A stretch of 64,000 nt of DNA from JAWWPG01 sp033850885. Lineage in GTDB: Bacteria > Actinomycetota > Actinomycetes > Propionibacteriales > Nocardioidaceae. Below, one piece after another: positions 54,254-62,355 of the stretch. The stretch covers positions 48,150-112,149 of the forward strand of contig JAWWPG010000035.1 in assembly GCA_033850885.1 (NCBI GenBank), in the 5' to 3' direction. The notes beneath the pieces are model-generated. The model was not told the DNA's origin, made no database searches, and was given only the letters and a program-made list of their open reading frames with translations. A program made the position numbers and the translations under genes. Numbering within the stretch: the first letter of the stretch is position 1; each line of letters opens with the position of its first letter.

Positions 54254-55204
54254 ATGCCGAAACGGCGATCGACGTTGGGACTGAGCTTGCTGACCCGAGG
54301 AGTCAAAGACCTCCCACGCAACACTTCTTGGCTGCTTTCGCAGGCGCTTGCTCCTGCGGAGGACGCCGCCAAGGAAGCGGGGCGTGCCACCAAGAACGTC
54401 GCAAGCAATGCCGGCAGCGCCACAAGCGGCGGCGTCCTCGAGACCATGAAGAGCGCAAGCACGTCGGTTCGGGATGTCCTCCCAGGAGCTAGCCAGTCTG
54501 TCGAAGCGCGCCTGCAGCGGGCGCGGAAAGCGACGGAGCGGGCACGAGAGGCCGAGGACCGGGCATTGCAGTCGGCAGAAGACGCGAAGGTACGTGCCGG
54601 CTTCGCGAAGGAGGTCGCCGAGCGTGACAAACAGCACCTTCGCGACGTCAGGCGTGAGCAGGACATGCGGGTGGAACAGCGCATAGCCGAGGCCCGCCGG
54701 GCGGCGGAGGCACAGGTCGACGAGGAGACCCGAAAGGCCAAGATCGAGGCGGACCGCGTCGTCGAGCGTGAGCAGGAGGAGGCGCAGTCACGACTCCAGA
54801 AGGCACGCGAGGAAGCAGAGGAGGCGCAGGAGAAGGCCAAGAATGAGATGGCCGAGGCGACAGCGAGACTTGCCGAGGCTCGCAGATTGGCCGACGAGGC
54901 TACGGCTGCTGCGAAGACGGCGGCCGAAGAGGCCCAGCAACAGGCGGCGCGACTGGCCGCCAACGCCGATCGTGAGGCTGGGAGCGCTGCTGCGCGCATC
55001 AGGGAGGCCGAGCAGGTGCAAGAGAGCGCCACGGCTACTGCAACAGTCGTTACCAGGAAGCTGCAGGCCCCAGATGTATCCCTGGACCTTGCGAGTCTGA
55101 CGAAACAGGAGCTTCTCGACCTGGCGACAGCTGAGGGGATCGAAACCAGGTCCTCTATGACAAAGGCAGAGATCATCAGGGCACTGAAGAAGGCTGCCCG
55201 ATGA
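54254..55204 (+). CDS. Coiled-coil protein with C-terminal Rho-N/SAP-like domain
   Basis: A 316-residue protein. Residues 1-75 are a variable Ala/Ser-rich start; residues 80-265 are one long, highly charged coiled coil of Ala, Glu, Arg and Lys heptads. The last 35 residues (SLTKQELLDLATAEGIETRSSMTKAEIIRAL, parts: LTKQELLDLA, MTKAEIIRAL) form a Rho N-terminal/SAP-like helix-extension-helix that often binds nucleic acid. No signal peptide. AGGAAGGA precedes the ATG. It starts a three-gene set with a 56-residue and a YtxH-like protein, behind a stress-type promoter. Function unknown; stress-linked DNA or envelope protection is a guess. Confidence 0.78.
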   Translation: MPKRRSTLGLSLLTRGVKDLPRNTSWLLSQALAPAEDAAKEAGRATKNVASNAGSATSGGVLETMKSASTSVRDVLPGASQSVEARLQRARKATERAREAEDRALQSAEDAKVRAGFAKEVAERDKQHLRDVRREQDMRVEQRIAEARRAAEAQVDEETRKAKIEADRVVEREQEEAQSRLQKAREEAEEAQEKAKNEMAEATARLAEARRLADEATAAAKTAAEEAQQQAARLAANADREAGSAAARIREAEQVQESATATATVVTRKLQAPDVSLDLASLTKQELLDLATAEGIETRSSMTKAEIIRALKKAAR

Positions 55205-55238
55205 TCGCCAAGGCCCTGAGGACCGAAGGAAGGAAGAA

Positions 55239-55409
55239 ATGAGTCTTTTCCATAGGAAGACCACGCTTGAGCGGTTGGTCGAGCCAGTGTCGAACCTGAA
55301 CCCCAAGTCGGCCGCAAAGTCAGGATTGATGTCCGTTGGCGCACTCGTGGGGATGTCTCTTTTGAGTAGTGCTGTAACCGCGCTTCGTCAGCGCAACCAG
55401 AACACGTGA
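55239..55409 (+). CDS. 56-residue membrane-associated protein
   Basis: A very short gene: 56 residues, starting MSLFHRKTTLERLVEP, then a hydrophobic segment (GLMSVGALVGMSLLSSAV) and a basic end. The ribosome site AAGGAAGG just before the ATG is among the strongest in the window. Its stop codon overlaps the next gene (GTGA). Spacing to the upstream coiled-coil gene is 34 bp. Coupling on one side and a strong ribosome site make it a real gene despite its size. Probably a small inner-membrane partner of its neighbours. Confidence 0.68.
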   Translation: MSLFHRKTTLERLVEPVSNLNPKSAAKSGLMSVGALVGMSLLSSAVTALRQRNQNT

Positions 55410-55642
55410 AGATCAGCCGCATCGCCATGTTCGGGGTTGGCTATGTGCTAGGCGCAAAGGCGGGCCGTGAGAGGTATCAGCAGATTGTTGCGGCGGCGCA
55501 CAACGCGTCAAAGCGGTTGGAGAACTACAGCAACTCTCGCCAGCCGGCCGATGGGCGACGCACCTACGTCGATGCACGCAGTACCGTCGACGACCGAGCC
55601 CGCGACCATGAGTCGTCCGTCGATGATCTTGGAGCCCAGTAA
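55406..55642 (+). CDS. YtxH-like small protein
   Basis: A 78-residue protein beginning ISRIAMFGVGYVLGAKAGRERYQQI (parts: VGYVLGAKAGRERYQQI). The glycine-rich span followed by A-G-R-E-R-Y is typical of actinobacterial YtxH/general-stress-type proteins anchored by one N-terminal helix. The rest is polar and acidic. It starts inside the stop of the 56-residue gene by a GTGA overlap. Together with the sigma-B-like promoter this supports a stress-induced envelope role. Confidence 0.7.
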   Translation: MKISRIAMFGVGYVLGAKAGRERYQQIVAAAHNASKRLENYSNSRQPADGRRTYVDARSTVDDRARDHESSVDDLGAQ

Positions 55643-55970
55643 CGATCTCTCGAGCGGCCTGGTCGTCCAGGCAGCCGTCCTGGCCCGGCTCCTCGGAATC
55701 AAGCTGCTGACACTCGATGCAACCGTGCTTGTATGGCCTGCGAAAATGCGAGATCGCGAGGTCGAGCAGACCTCCGATACCGCCGTGAGTTCACAATCTG
55801 TCGCGGCGCCGAGCCACAGGTCGGGGTCGAGCAACGGCTCGAAACCCAGGATGGCCTCGCTGGAGCAGGAAGTCCTGGTTGGCGGCCGACTCGGACTTGC
55901 CGCCCGGTGGCTCGACGACAGCGCGGATACTCTGAGCCACCTGCCCCCGCACCAGCCTGCCGGGAGTTGA
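55608..55970 (+). CDS. Doubtful small open frame
   Basis: A frame of up to 120 codons (ATG at 55608 or 55623). The first 45 codons look coding (GLVVQAAVLARLLGIKLL), but the rest has poor codon bias and no clear ribosome site precedes either ATG. It overlaps the end of the YtxH-like gene. I list it as uncertain; the remaining space to 56019 otherwise holds only the promoter region of the phosphatase gene. Confidence 0.25.
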   Translation: MSRPSMILEPSNDLSSGLVVQAAVLARLLGIKLLTLDATVLVWPAKMRDREVEQTSDTAVSSQSVAAPSHRSGSSNGSKPRMASLEQEVLVGGRLGLAARWLDDSADTLSHLPPHQPAGS

Positions 55971-56019
55971 CCACGGCACGCTGACAACATCTCCTGCTCG
56001 CTCCGTTTTACAGTGGAAC

Positions 56020-57435
56020 ATGACGTTTACTCGGCGAGGAGTGCTCGGCGCCGGCGCGTTGGCCGGCGCCTGGATCGGACTGCCGAAGGCCCTGCGGACC
56101 TGGCGCCAAAGCTCGGGGGGCGCGCCGCAGGTACTCGTGCTGTGGTCGGGCGACGCCACCCAGACTACGGTCGAGCTGACGGCGCTGACCCAGGGCGGCA
56201 CGTCGGTCGGTCCGGCGATCGCCACCAACAGCGACATGGCCGGAGCGGTCTTCCTTCCCGCCGCGCCGCCGGACCAGCACAGCTGGAACAGGTGGCATGC
56301 CAGCGGCCTTCGGGCCGGCACCCAGTACTTCTGGCAGCTGGTGGACACCTCGACGGTCGGCCGGCCCCTCTTCTTCGGACCCATCGCACGGTTCAAGACG
56401 CTGCAGCCGATCGGGAAGCCCTGCACCATCAAACGAGCCTTCGGCACCTGCACCCAGAACGACACCCCGTCCCAGCACGTTGACCCGGCGGCCTTCGTGG
56501 ACATCATCGAATGGGGCCCGGACCGGGTGGGGCACCACGGCGACCTGGGCTACCCCGCCGGACTCACCAGGCACCCGGGCACCCATGTCAAGGCGCTGAC
56601 CAAGAACCTTCAGGTTCGCGGCATGTCCGGCACGGACCACGCGGCCGGGATCCTGCAGCTGTTCTGCATGGACTACATCCGCAGTGACCACGACACGAAC
56701 TCTGGAAACAACCTGCCGAACTACCACGACCCGGTGACCGCCGCAAGCATCGTCGCCTGGCAGGAGATGGTGCCGTTCCGACAGGCCGACAGCGAGTACC
56801 CGACACACGGTCTGTGGCGGTCCGAGGTCGAGGGCCGGGTCCGGTTCATCAAGCTCGACTACCGCAGCATCGACCGCAGCAACTCGATCGGCGAGCACCC
56901 GGCCAGCCTGAGCAGCACGATGCTCGGTGCCACCCAGCTCACGTGGCTGAAGGACGAGCTGTTGGCCGCGGCGGTGGCGCGACAGCTGGTCGTGCTGCTC
57001 ACGGACTCGTCCTGGAACGGCGTGTGCCCGAATCCGGTGCCGATGTCGCTCTCGGACAAGATGCCGGCGTACCAGCACGAACGAGACCACATCAGCGACT
57101 TCGCGGCAGCCATCGGGGTGGACATGATCATCGTCCACGGCGACACCCACCTGATGCTGCAGGACGAGACACACGAGAAGAACGGCTTCGTCGTCATCGG
57201 CTGCTCACCGTTCGACCAGTTGGCGCAGGGTCACTTCCAGGACTCCTACGACTGGGTCTACCCTCCCGGGCAGCCGGCGACCCGCGGGACCGTGAAGGCC
57301 CAGCAGTACCAGCGGCTGGTCTGGGCAGACGACGGGACCACCATCACCTTCACCGCAACGGCCCGCGACTGCTCGAAGGGGGCGGCGGCCAGGTCGATGC
57401 GGACCCTCACCCGGACCTACAGGCCAGGCTCCTAG
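56020..57435 (+). CDS. PhoD-like phosphatase, Tat-exported
   Basis: A 471-residue protein related to the PhoD/metallophosphatase group. The N-terminus MTFTRRGVLGAGALAGAW is a twin-arginine signal. An Ig-like domain follows (VLVLWSGDATQTTVELTAL, in part), then the phosphatase part with WHASGLRAGTQYFWQL, a conserved HGDLGY segment near residue 172, and IIVHGDTHLMLQDETHEK (in part), where H-G-D-T-H provides metal ligands. The substrate is likely a phosphodiester or phosphomonoester outside the cell. The usual PhoD aspartates are only partly recognisable, so family assignment is moderate. TACAGT sits 5 nt before the ATG. Confidence 0.72.
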   Translation: MTFTRRGVLGAGALAGAWIGLPKALRTWRQSSGGAPQVLVLWSGDATQTTVELTALTQGGTSVGPAIATNSDMAGAVFLPAAPPDQHSWNRWHASGLRAGTQYFWQLVDTSTVGRPLFFGPIARFKTLQPIGKPCTIKRAFGTCTQNDTPSQHVDPAAFVDIIEWGPDRVGHHGDLGYPAGLTRHPGTHVKALTKNLQVRGMSGTDHAAGILQLFCMDYIRSDHDTNSGNNLPNYHDPVTAASIVAWQEMVPFRQADSEYPTHGLWRSEVEGRVRFIKLDYRSIDRSNSIGEHPASLSSTMLGATQLTWLKDELLAAAVARQLVVLLTDSSWNGVCPNPVPMSLSDKMPAYQHERDHISDFAAAIGVDMIIVHGDTHLMLQDETHEKNGFVVIGCSPFDQLAQGHFQDSYDWVYPPGQPATRGTVKAQQYQRLVWADDGTTITFTATARDCSKGAAARSMRTLTRTYRPGS

Positions 57436-57457
57436 CCGCTGGGGGCGGCTGCTCGCG

Positions 57458-57661
57458 TCACTTGGACGGCTGTGGGACGGTGCACTTGACCTTGGGGTTG
57501 ACGCCGACGTAGTTGAGCGGTCCAGCCACGATCGTGATCGCCGTGTCGCTGAACTTCGCGCAGTCTGTGTTCCGGTTGCTGCCGAAGTACCCGCGCTGGG
57601 CCGCAGCGATCACGCCGATGACCAGCCAGACGACGACGATGACGGAGATGATCCTGGTCAT
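57458..57661 (-). CDS. Small membrane protein
   Basis: A 67-residue protein with one N-terminal span (IISVIVVVWLVIGVIAAAQRG, in part) and an outside tail containing two cysteines (TDCAKF, VKCTVP) that could form a disulfide. The ATG at 57661 follows GGGAG by about 4 nt. It converges with the phosphatase gene and diverges from the M23 hydrolase gene. Similar one-span proteins with no known role are frequent in actinobacteria. Confidence 0.7.
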   Translation of the reverse strand: MTRIISVIVVVWLVIGVIAAAQRGYFGSNRNTDCAKFSDTAITIVAGPLNYVGVNPKVKCTVPQPSK

Positions 57662-57848
57662 GGCGCTCCCGGTTAGGTTCGGCCCCCCGTGTGCCTGTAC
57701 CCGTTGCGCGAGGCCTCAACCATCCGGGCGGGCTGCCTTGTCGACGTACCCGCGGACACGTCACGAGGCGCAAATGCCGCAAACTCCAGCGGTGAGGCAC
57801 TACCGTCGGAGGCCAAGGTTTGGCCCACCCACACGTAAGGCTGTACCA

Positions 57849-59162
57849 GTGCTCCGACACTTCCCCAGCGGACGCACGCCACGCATCCGGATCGCGGCGG
57901 TCACCGTGCTCAGCACCTCATTGCTCGCCGCCGCGCTCTCGGTCCCCGCCGCGAGTGCGGCATCCAGTGACGGCCGCGACGCGCTGACCCATCACAACGC
58001 CCAGCTCAACCACAACATCGCCCGGTCGCAGGTAGACGTCGACGAGATCTCCAAGCGGCTGCTGTCCGCCCAGGCTCGGTTGTCCGTAGGCCGCTCCGAC
58101 CTGTTCGTGGCGCGCGCCCGGGTGTCCGAGCTGACGGCCGAGGTCCAACAGGCAACGCTGCGCGACGCGCGGATGCGGCGCGCCCTCACGGTGGCCGTGC
58201 ACCGCCTCGACAACGCCAAGGCGGACCTGGCGCGCGGGCTGGCGACTTCGGCCACCGAGCGGTCCACCCTGGCCGGCTACGCGGTGTCGAACGCACAGGC
58301 GGGGCTGACGCAGCTCTCCACGCTCGGCCTCGTCTTCAACGCCCACTCGACCCAACAGGCCCTCAACCAGGTCCAGGTCCAGAACAGCGCGCTTGACAAG
58401 CAGCTCACCGACCTCGAGCGGTTGCGAGCCAACCAGGTGTTCTTGCGCTACACCGAGCAGCGGGTGCAACGGGCGACGGACCTGGTGGCGGCTCACCGCC
58501 GGGCCGCAGCGGCGAACCTCGCGACCATGGAGAACCTCGAGGCCGATGCCGCGTCGGCGCAGGCGGATGTCCAGCAGCGGGTCGCGGCGCTGAAGGGGCA
58601 GCGGAACGAGCTGGCGGCGGCGAAGACGGCCGAGCTGGGTCGTATCGAGGCGATGAAACGGGAGCAGGCCCGGGTCGACGCCCGACTGCGCAAGATCGCC
58701 GCCGCCGCACGGGCAGCGGCCGCCCGCAGTTCCGCCAGCTCGATGTCGACCGCTTCCTCGGACGGTGGCTTCCTCAGCTGGCCGGTGACCAACACGTACA
58801 TCACGTCGCCGTTCGGCATGCGCTTGAACCCCGTCATCCACGTCTTCGAGCTGCACGACGGGACCGACTTCCACGCGCTGTGCGGCACACCCGTCTATGC
58901 CGCGGCACCCGGACGAGTCTCCGCCGAGTATTGGAACGACGCGTACGGCAACCGGCTCTTCATCGACCACGGCCTCGTCAAGGGCGTTAGCCTCTCCACG
59001 TCGTACAACCATCTGACGTCTTACGTCGCTCACGTCGGTCAGCAGGTCGCCAGGGGACAGCTGGTGGCGTACTCGGGGACCACCGGCTGGTCGACGGGCT
59101 GCCACCTGCACTTCAGCGTCTACGTCAACGGTGTCGCCGTCAACCCGGTGCTGTGGCTCTGA
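57849..59162 (+). CDS. M23 peptidase with coiled coil, probable FtsEX partner
   Basis: A 437-residue secreted protein: a signal peptide (VTVLSTSLLAAALSVPAASA, in part), a long coiled coil (about residues 45-290) and a C-terminal LytM/M23 domain. Zinc ligands are in ELHDGTDFHA (HxxxD) and HLHFSVYVNG (HxH). The layout is that of EnvC, PcsB and RipC, hydrolases activated by FtsX, and the gene lies in the ftsX-smpB interval where such genes are common. The GTG at 57849 gives a good signal peptide; AAGGCT 6 nt upstream suggests a leaderless message. Confidence 0.9.
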   Translation: MLRHFPSGRTPRIRIAAVTVLSTSLLAAALSVPAASAASSDGRDALTHHNAQLNHNIARSQVDVDEISKRLLSAQARLSVGRSDLFVARARVSELTAEVQQATLRDARMRRALTVAVHRLDNAKADLARGLATSATERSTLAGYAVSNAQAGLTQLSTLGLVFNAHSTQQALNQVQVQNSALDKQLTDLERLRANQVFLRYTEQRVQRATDLVAAHRRAAAANLATMENLEADAASAQADVQQRVAALKGQRNELAAAKTAELGRIEAMKREQARVDARLRKIAAAARAAAARSSASSMSTASSDGGFLSWPVTNTYITSPFGMRLNPVIHVFELHDGTDFHALCGTPVYAAAPGRVSAEYWNDAYGNRLFIDHGLVKGVSLSTSYNHLTSYVAHVGQQVARGQLVAYSGTTGWSTGCHLHFSVYVNGVAVNPVLWL

Positions 59163-59244
59163 GCCTGACCACCCGGTGGGTCGGAGGCCGTAGGCCGGAC
59201 CCGAAGAGTTCGCTCTGGCTTGGGCCATGCGCGAAGATAGGACC

Positions 59245-59718
59245 ATGGTCAAGGAGCGCGGGCGCAAGGTGATCGCGCAGAACCGGCGAGCGCGCTACGA
59301 GTACCACATCGAGGACATCTACGAGGCCGGCCTGGTGCTCACCGGCACCGAGGTCAAGTCACTGCGGGCCGGCCGGGCCTCGCTTTCGGACTCGTTCGCT
59401 GAGATCACCGACGGGGAGGCGTGGCTGCACAACGCCCACATCCCCGAGTACTCCCAAGGCACCTGGAACAACCACTCGCCACGCCGGAAGCGCAAGCTGC
59501 TGCTGAACCGGCACGAGATCGACAAGATGGCGCAGCGCGTCAACGAGCGCGGCCTCACCATCGTGCCGCTGGCGCTCTACTTCAAGGATGGTCGCGCCAA
59601 GATCGAGATCGCACTGGCGAAGGGCAAGAAGTTCTACGACAAGCGCCAGGCCATCGCCAAGCGCGACGCCGAGCGCGACGCGACGCGAGAGCTCGGCCGT
59701 CGGGTGAAGGGCTTCTGA
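59245..59718 (+). CDS. smpB: tmRNA-binding protein SmpB
   Basis: SmpB carries tmRNA to stalled ribosomes. The 157-residue protein has RRARYEYHIEDIYEAGLVL, TGTEVKSLRAGRASLSDSF (in part), PRRKRKLLLNRHEI and a basic tail ending AERDATRELGRRVKGF. I use the ATG at 59245, which matches the usual N-terminus; the ATG at 59227 lies upstream of a GAAGAT box and is probably outside the mRNA. The ssrA gene for its RNA partner is 2 kb downstream on the same strand. Confidence 0.96.
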   Translation: MVKERGRKVIAQNRRARYEYHIEDIYEAGLVLTGTEVKSLRAGRASLSDSFAEITDGEAWLHNAHIPEYSQGTWNNHSPRRKRKLLLNRHEIDKMAQRVNERGLTIVPLALYFKDGRAKIEIALAKGKKFYDKRQAIAKRDAERDATRELGRRVKGF

Positions 59719-59726
59719 GCCCGCTG

Positions 59727-60638
59727 ATGGACCCGCTAGAGCCGGGCGCTGACCGTGACGTGCCCGCCTTCTGGCAGGCGCTCGGCCTGCCGGGGCTGAT
59801 CGACGTGCATGTGCACTTCCTGCCGCCGCCGATCATGTCCCGCGTCTGGGAGCACTTCGAGGCGCGGGGACCGCTGATCGGGTTCGAGTGGCCGATCCGC
59901 TACCGGGGCAGCGACGCCGAGCGCGTCGAGCACCTTCGCTCGATGGGGGTACGACGGTTCGGCGCGTTGCCTTACGCACACCGGGCGGGCGTCGCGTCGT
60001 ACCTGAACGACTGGGCCCGCGACTTCGCGGCCCACCATCGCGACAACCTGCGCAGTGCGACCTTCTACCCCGAGCCGTCGGCCGCGGCGGAGGTGGCCGC
60101 TCTGCTCGGCGACGGCGTTGACGTCTTCAAGATCCACGTCCAGGTGGGTGACTTCGACGTCCTCGACCCCTTGCTCGACGAGGTGTGGGGTGGCGTCGCG
60201 GAAGCTGGCACGCCGGTGGTCGTGCATGCGGGCTCCGGGCCCGTGCCGAACTCGCATACCGGGCCGGGCCCGGTCGCGGAGCTGCTGCGCCGCCATCCGC
60301 AGCTCTGCGCGGTGATCGCCCACAGCGGTGCCCCCGAGTATGGGGACTTCCTCGAGCTCGCGGAGCGGCACGACCGGGTGTACCTGGACACCACCATGGT
60401 CTTCACCGACTTCTTCGAGGCCATCGCTCCCTTCCCGCGAGCCCTGTTGTCGCGGCTGGAGGTGTTGCGGGCCAAGGTGCTGCTGGGTAGCGACTTCCCG
60501 AACATCCCCTACGCCTATGCGCACCAGCTCACTTCACTGGCTCGCCTCGGCCTGGGGGAGCCGTGGTTGCGGGCGGTCTGCTGGGAGAACCCGGCACGGC
60601 TCTTCGGCGTGGAAGCGGACCCGGACCCGCCCGTCTAG
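59727..60638 (+). CDS. Amidohydrolase-family protein
   Basis: A 303-residue metal-dependent hydrolase of the amidohydrolase_2/ACMSD-like branch. The metal-binding HxH is in GLIDVHVHFLPPP near residue 30; other ligands are likely His in VVVHAGSG and AVIAHSGAPEYG, and Asp in LLGSDFPNIPYAY. The substrate is unknown. It begins 8 bp after smpB and ends about 10 bp before the next gene. ATG 59727 leaves about 20 residues before the HxH strand. Confidence 0.87.
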   Translation: MDPLEPGADRDVPAFWQALGLPGLIDVHVHFLPPPIMSRVWEHFEARGPLIGFEWPIRYRGSDAERVEHLRSMGVRRFGALPYAHRAGVASYLNDWARDFAAHHRDNLRSATFYPEPSAAAEVAALLGDGVDVFKIHVQVGDFDVLDPLLDEVWGGVAEAGTPVVVHAGSGPVPNSHTGPGPVAELLRRHPQLCAVIAHSGAPEYGDFLELAERHDRVYLDTTMVFTDFFEAIAPFPRALLSRLEVLRAKVLLGSDFPNIPYAYAHQLTSLARLGLGEPWLRAVCWENPARLFGVEADPDPPV

Positions 60639-60641
60639 AGT
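60636..60641 (+). promoter_or_regulatory. -10 box of the alpha/beta hydrolase gene
   Basis: TAGAGT overlaps the stop codon of the amidohydrolase gene and ends 7 nt before the GTG at 60649. Confidence 0.4.
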
Positions 60642-60648
60642 CGTTCCG

Positions 60649-61542
60649 GTGACCGCTGCCTTGGCCCACGTGCGCCAGTTCGATGTGACGTTGCCCGACG
60701 GACGAGACCTCCATGCCTACGAGGGAGGGGACGCGGCGGGTGCGCTGGTCGTGTACCACTCCGGCACGCCGATGTCCGGCCTGCTGGAGCGTGACTGGGC
60801 GGCTGACGCACGCCGACGTGGTATTCGACTCGTCGGCTACGACCGCGCGGGGTACGGCGGCTCCACCCGCCGCCAGGGCCGTACGGTGGCTGACGTGGCC
60901 GGGGACGTCGCGGCAGTGGCGGACTTCCTCGGCGTTGACCGCTTCTTCACCTGGGGTGTCTCCGGTGGTGGGCCGCACGCGCTGGCCTGCGCGGCCCTGC
61001 TCGGGGATCGGGTGATCGCCGCCGCTGCCGTCGCGTCGGTGGCGCCGTACGACGCCAACGGGCTGGACTTCCTCGGCGGCATGGGCCAGGACAACGTCGA
61101 CGAGTTCGGCGCCGCGCTCGAGGGTGAACAGGCGCTGCGCCTCTACCTCACCGCGCAAACGGCAGAGCTCCTCGAAGTGTCGCCCGAGAACCTCAAAGAC
61201 GCCATGGCGAGCCTGCTGCCGCCGGTGGACAAGGATGCGCTGACCGGGGACGCTGCCGACTTCCTGCACGGCGCCATGACGAGTGGGCTGCGCCACTCAT
61301 GCGACGGCTGGCTCGACGATGACCTCGCCTTCGTGTCGCCGTGGGGTTTCGACGTCGGCTCCATCGCCGTACCGCTCCTCGTCGTGCAGGGGGAGCAGGA
61401 CCTGATGGTCCCGTTCGCCCACGGCCGATGGCTGGCGGCCGCGATCCCGTCCGCGACCGTCCGGCTGATGGCCGACGAAGGGCACCTCAGCCTGTTCGCC
61501 AGGATCCCCGAGGTCCACGGCTGGCTCCTTGGACAGGCCTAG
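60649..61542 (+). CDS. Alpha/beta hydrolase
   Basis: A 297-residue serine hydrolase. The oxyanion strand reads VVYHSGTPMSG, the nucleophile elbow WGVSGGGPHALA (GxSxG), the catalytic Asp lies in VVQGEQDLMVPF and the His in ADEGHLSLF. Compared with epoxide hydrolases and haloperoxidases the cap region is short. Substrate unknown. The gene starts 10 bp after the amidohydrolase stop with its own TANNNT box and is followed by a strong hairpin. Function with the amidohydrolase in one catabolic step is possible but not shown. Confidence 0.9.
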   Translation: MTAALAHVRQFDVTLPDGRDLHAYEGGDAAGALVVYHSGTPMSGLLERDWAADARRRGIRLVGYDRAGYGGSTRRQGRTVADVAGDVAAVADFLGVDRFFTWGVSGGGPHALACAALLGDRVIAAAAVASVAPYDANGLDFLGGMGQDNVDEFGAALEGEQALRLYLTAQTAELLEVSPENLKDAMASLLPPVDKDALTGDAADFLHGAMTSGLRHSCDGWLDDDLAFVSPWGFDVGSIAVPLLVVQGEQDLMVPFAHGRWLAAAIPSATVRLMADEGHLSLFARIPEVHGWLLGQA

Positions 61543-61546
61543 AGAC

Positions 61547-61567
61547 CCCCCCGCGGACTGCGGGGGG
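61547..61567 (+). terminator. Terminator hairpin of the hydrolase gene
   Basis: CCCCCCGC (61547-61554), loop GGACT, GCGGGGGG (61560-61567), just 4 nt after the stop codon. Confidence 0.65.
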
Positions 61568-61579
61568 ACCTCCCGCCCT

Positions 61580-61646
61580 CCCGCGAATTGCGGGAAAGTC
61601 CACCTCCGGAGCACGCTTCGCGCATGCACTTTCCCGCAGTTCGTGG
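61580..61646. repeat. Second copy of the GCGAATTGCGGGAAAGT inverted repeat
   Basis: The left arm 61580-61599 is CCCGCGAATTGCGGGAAAGT; the right arm 61628-61646 is its imperfect reverse complement (ACTTTCCCGCAGTTCG plus flank). The core is the same as in the repeat at 4230-4303, although the loop differs. It lies between the hydrolase gene and ssrA. Confidence 0.8.
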
Positions 61647-61734
61647 CCGGGAATGGACCGCTCGGCTCGACCCTGACCGGGCATCCGCAGTGTCTGTCTG
61701 GGAATCGGGATCGTGGCCAGCGTGTTGCACGGGG

Positions 61735-61740
61735 TAGCCT
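61735..61740 (+). promoter_or_regulatory. -10 box of ssrA
   Basis: TAGCCT would start the precursor near 61747, about 20 nt before the mature 5-prime end. No clear -35 element. Confidence 0.4.
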
Positions 61741-61767
61741 GTGAAGGCTGGACCACAACTCAACAGA

Positions 61768-62136
61768 GGGGCTGAACGGTTTCGACTTTGGTCGTTCGAG
61801 CCAAGAGAAGCGAGCCGAGGACCCAGGGTTATCTCGTAAACGACCCCTGGAAACCAATAGGTGCCAACTCAACGCGCACTGACTTCGCTCTTGCTGCCTA
61901 AGCAGTAACCGAAGGGTCGGTCTGGAGAAGCCTCCGATCCAGTAACCGGCCTCATCAAGGAGGCTTGCTGCAAGACCCCGGTCGCGGGGGGCTTGCAGGA
62001 CTTTTACAGCGACTGAGCCCGTCGGCAATGTGTCCGCTCAAGTGCCGGGGCTGAGAAAAGCGTCATGTGGACTGCGCTCGGAGAATGCTTGGCTCAGCGT
62101 CAGAGGACCCGGGTTCGATTCCCGGCAGCTCCACCA
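61768..62136 (+). ncRNA. ssrA: Transfer-messenger RNA
   Basis: tmRNA rescues stalled ribosomes and tags the unfinished protein. The 5-prime end GGGGCTGAACGGTTTCGAC and the 3-prime end with T-arm GGTTCGATTCC and CAGCTCCACCA form the tRNA-like half; GGGGCTG (61768-61774) pairs with CAGCTCC (62126-62132). The resume codon GCC is at 61863 and the tag reads ANSTRTDFALAA, ending with TAA at 61899-61901. The tag end ALAA is the usual protease signal. It is one-piece, not permuted. Confidence 0.97.
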
Positions 62137-62192
62137 ACCAACCACCCACACCACCACGGGTGTTCACGGTTCGGCGGTGAGTGCTGACGTGA

Positions 62193-62218
62193 TTGAGGCG
62201 GCCTTCGGGCCGCCTCAA
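62193..62218 (+). terminator. Terminator downstream of ssrA
   Basis: TTGAGGCGGCC (62193-62203) and GGCCGCCTCAA (62208-62218) form a perfect 11-bp stem closed by a TTCG tetraloop. No T run follows, as is common in this group. Confidence 0.8.
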
Positions 62219-62340
62219 GTCCGTGCTCGCGGTCCTGTCGGGTAGCGGACACCTCGAGATCACACAAGGCGCCGCCATTGGCTTTCTGCGTCGCTCCAGA
62301 GTTCTGCACTGGCCTCGGCGTGCCGTGCTGGCAGGGTCGG

Positions 62341-62346
62341 GATACT
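62341..62346 (+). promoter_or_regulatory. -10 box of the DMT transporter gene
   Basis: GATACT ends 6 nt before a GTG at 62353 and 9 nt before the ATG at 62356. Either could start a leaderless message. Confidence 0.4.
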
Positions 62347-62355
62347 TACGCGGTG

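Noticed and set aside
55699..56507. Minus-strand genes opposite the start of the phosphatase gene
   Set aside because: Several overlapping minus-strand frames exist, but none has a ribosome site, codon bias or recognisable motif.
57662..57848. c-di-AMP (ydaO) riboswitch before the M23 gene
   Set aside because: Such riboswitches often precede wall hydrolases in actinobacteria, but the conserved core is not seen, and a box 6 nt before the GTG suggests no leader.
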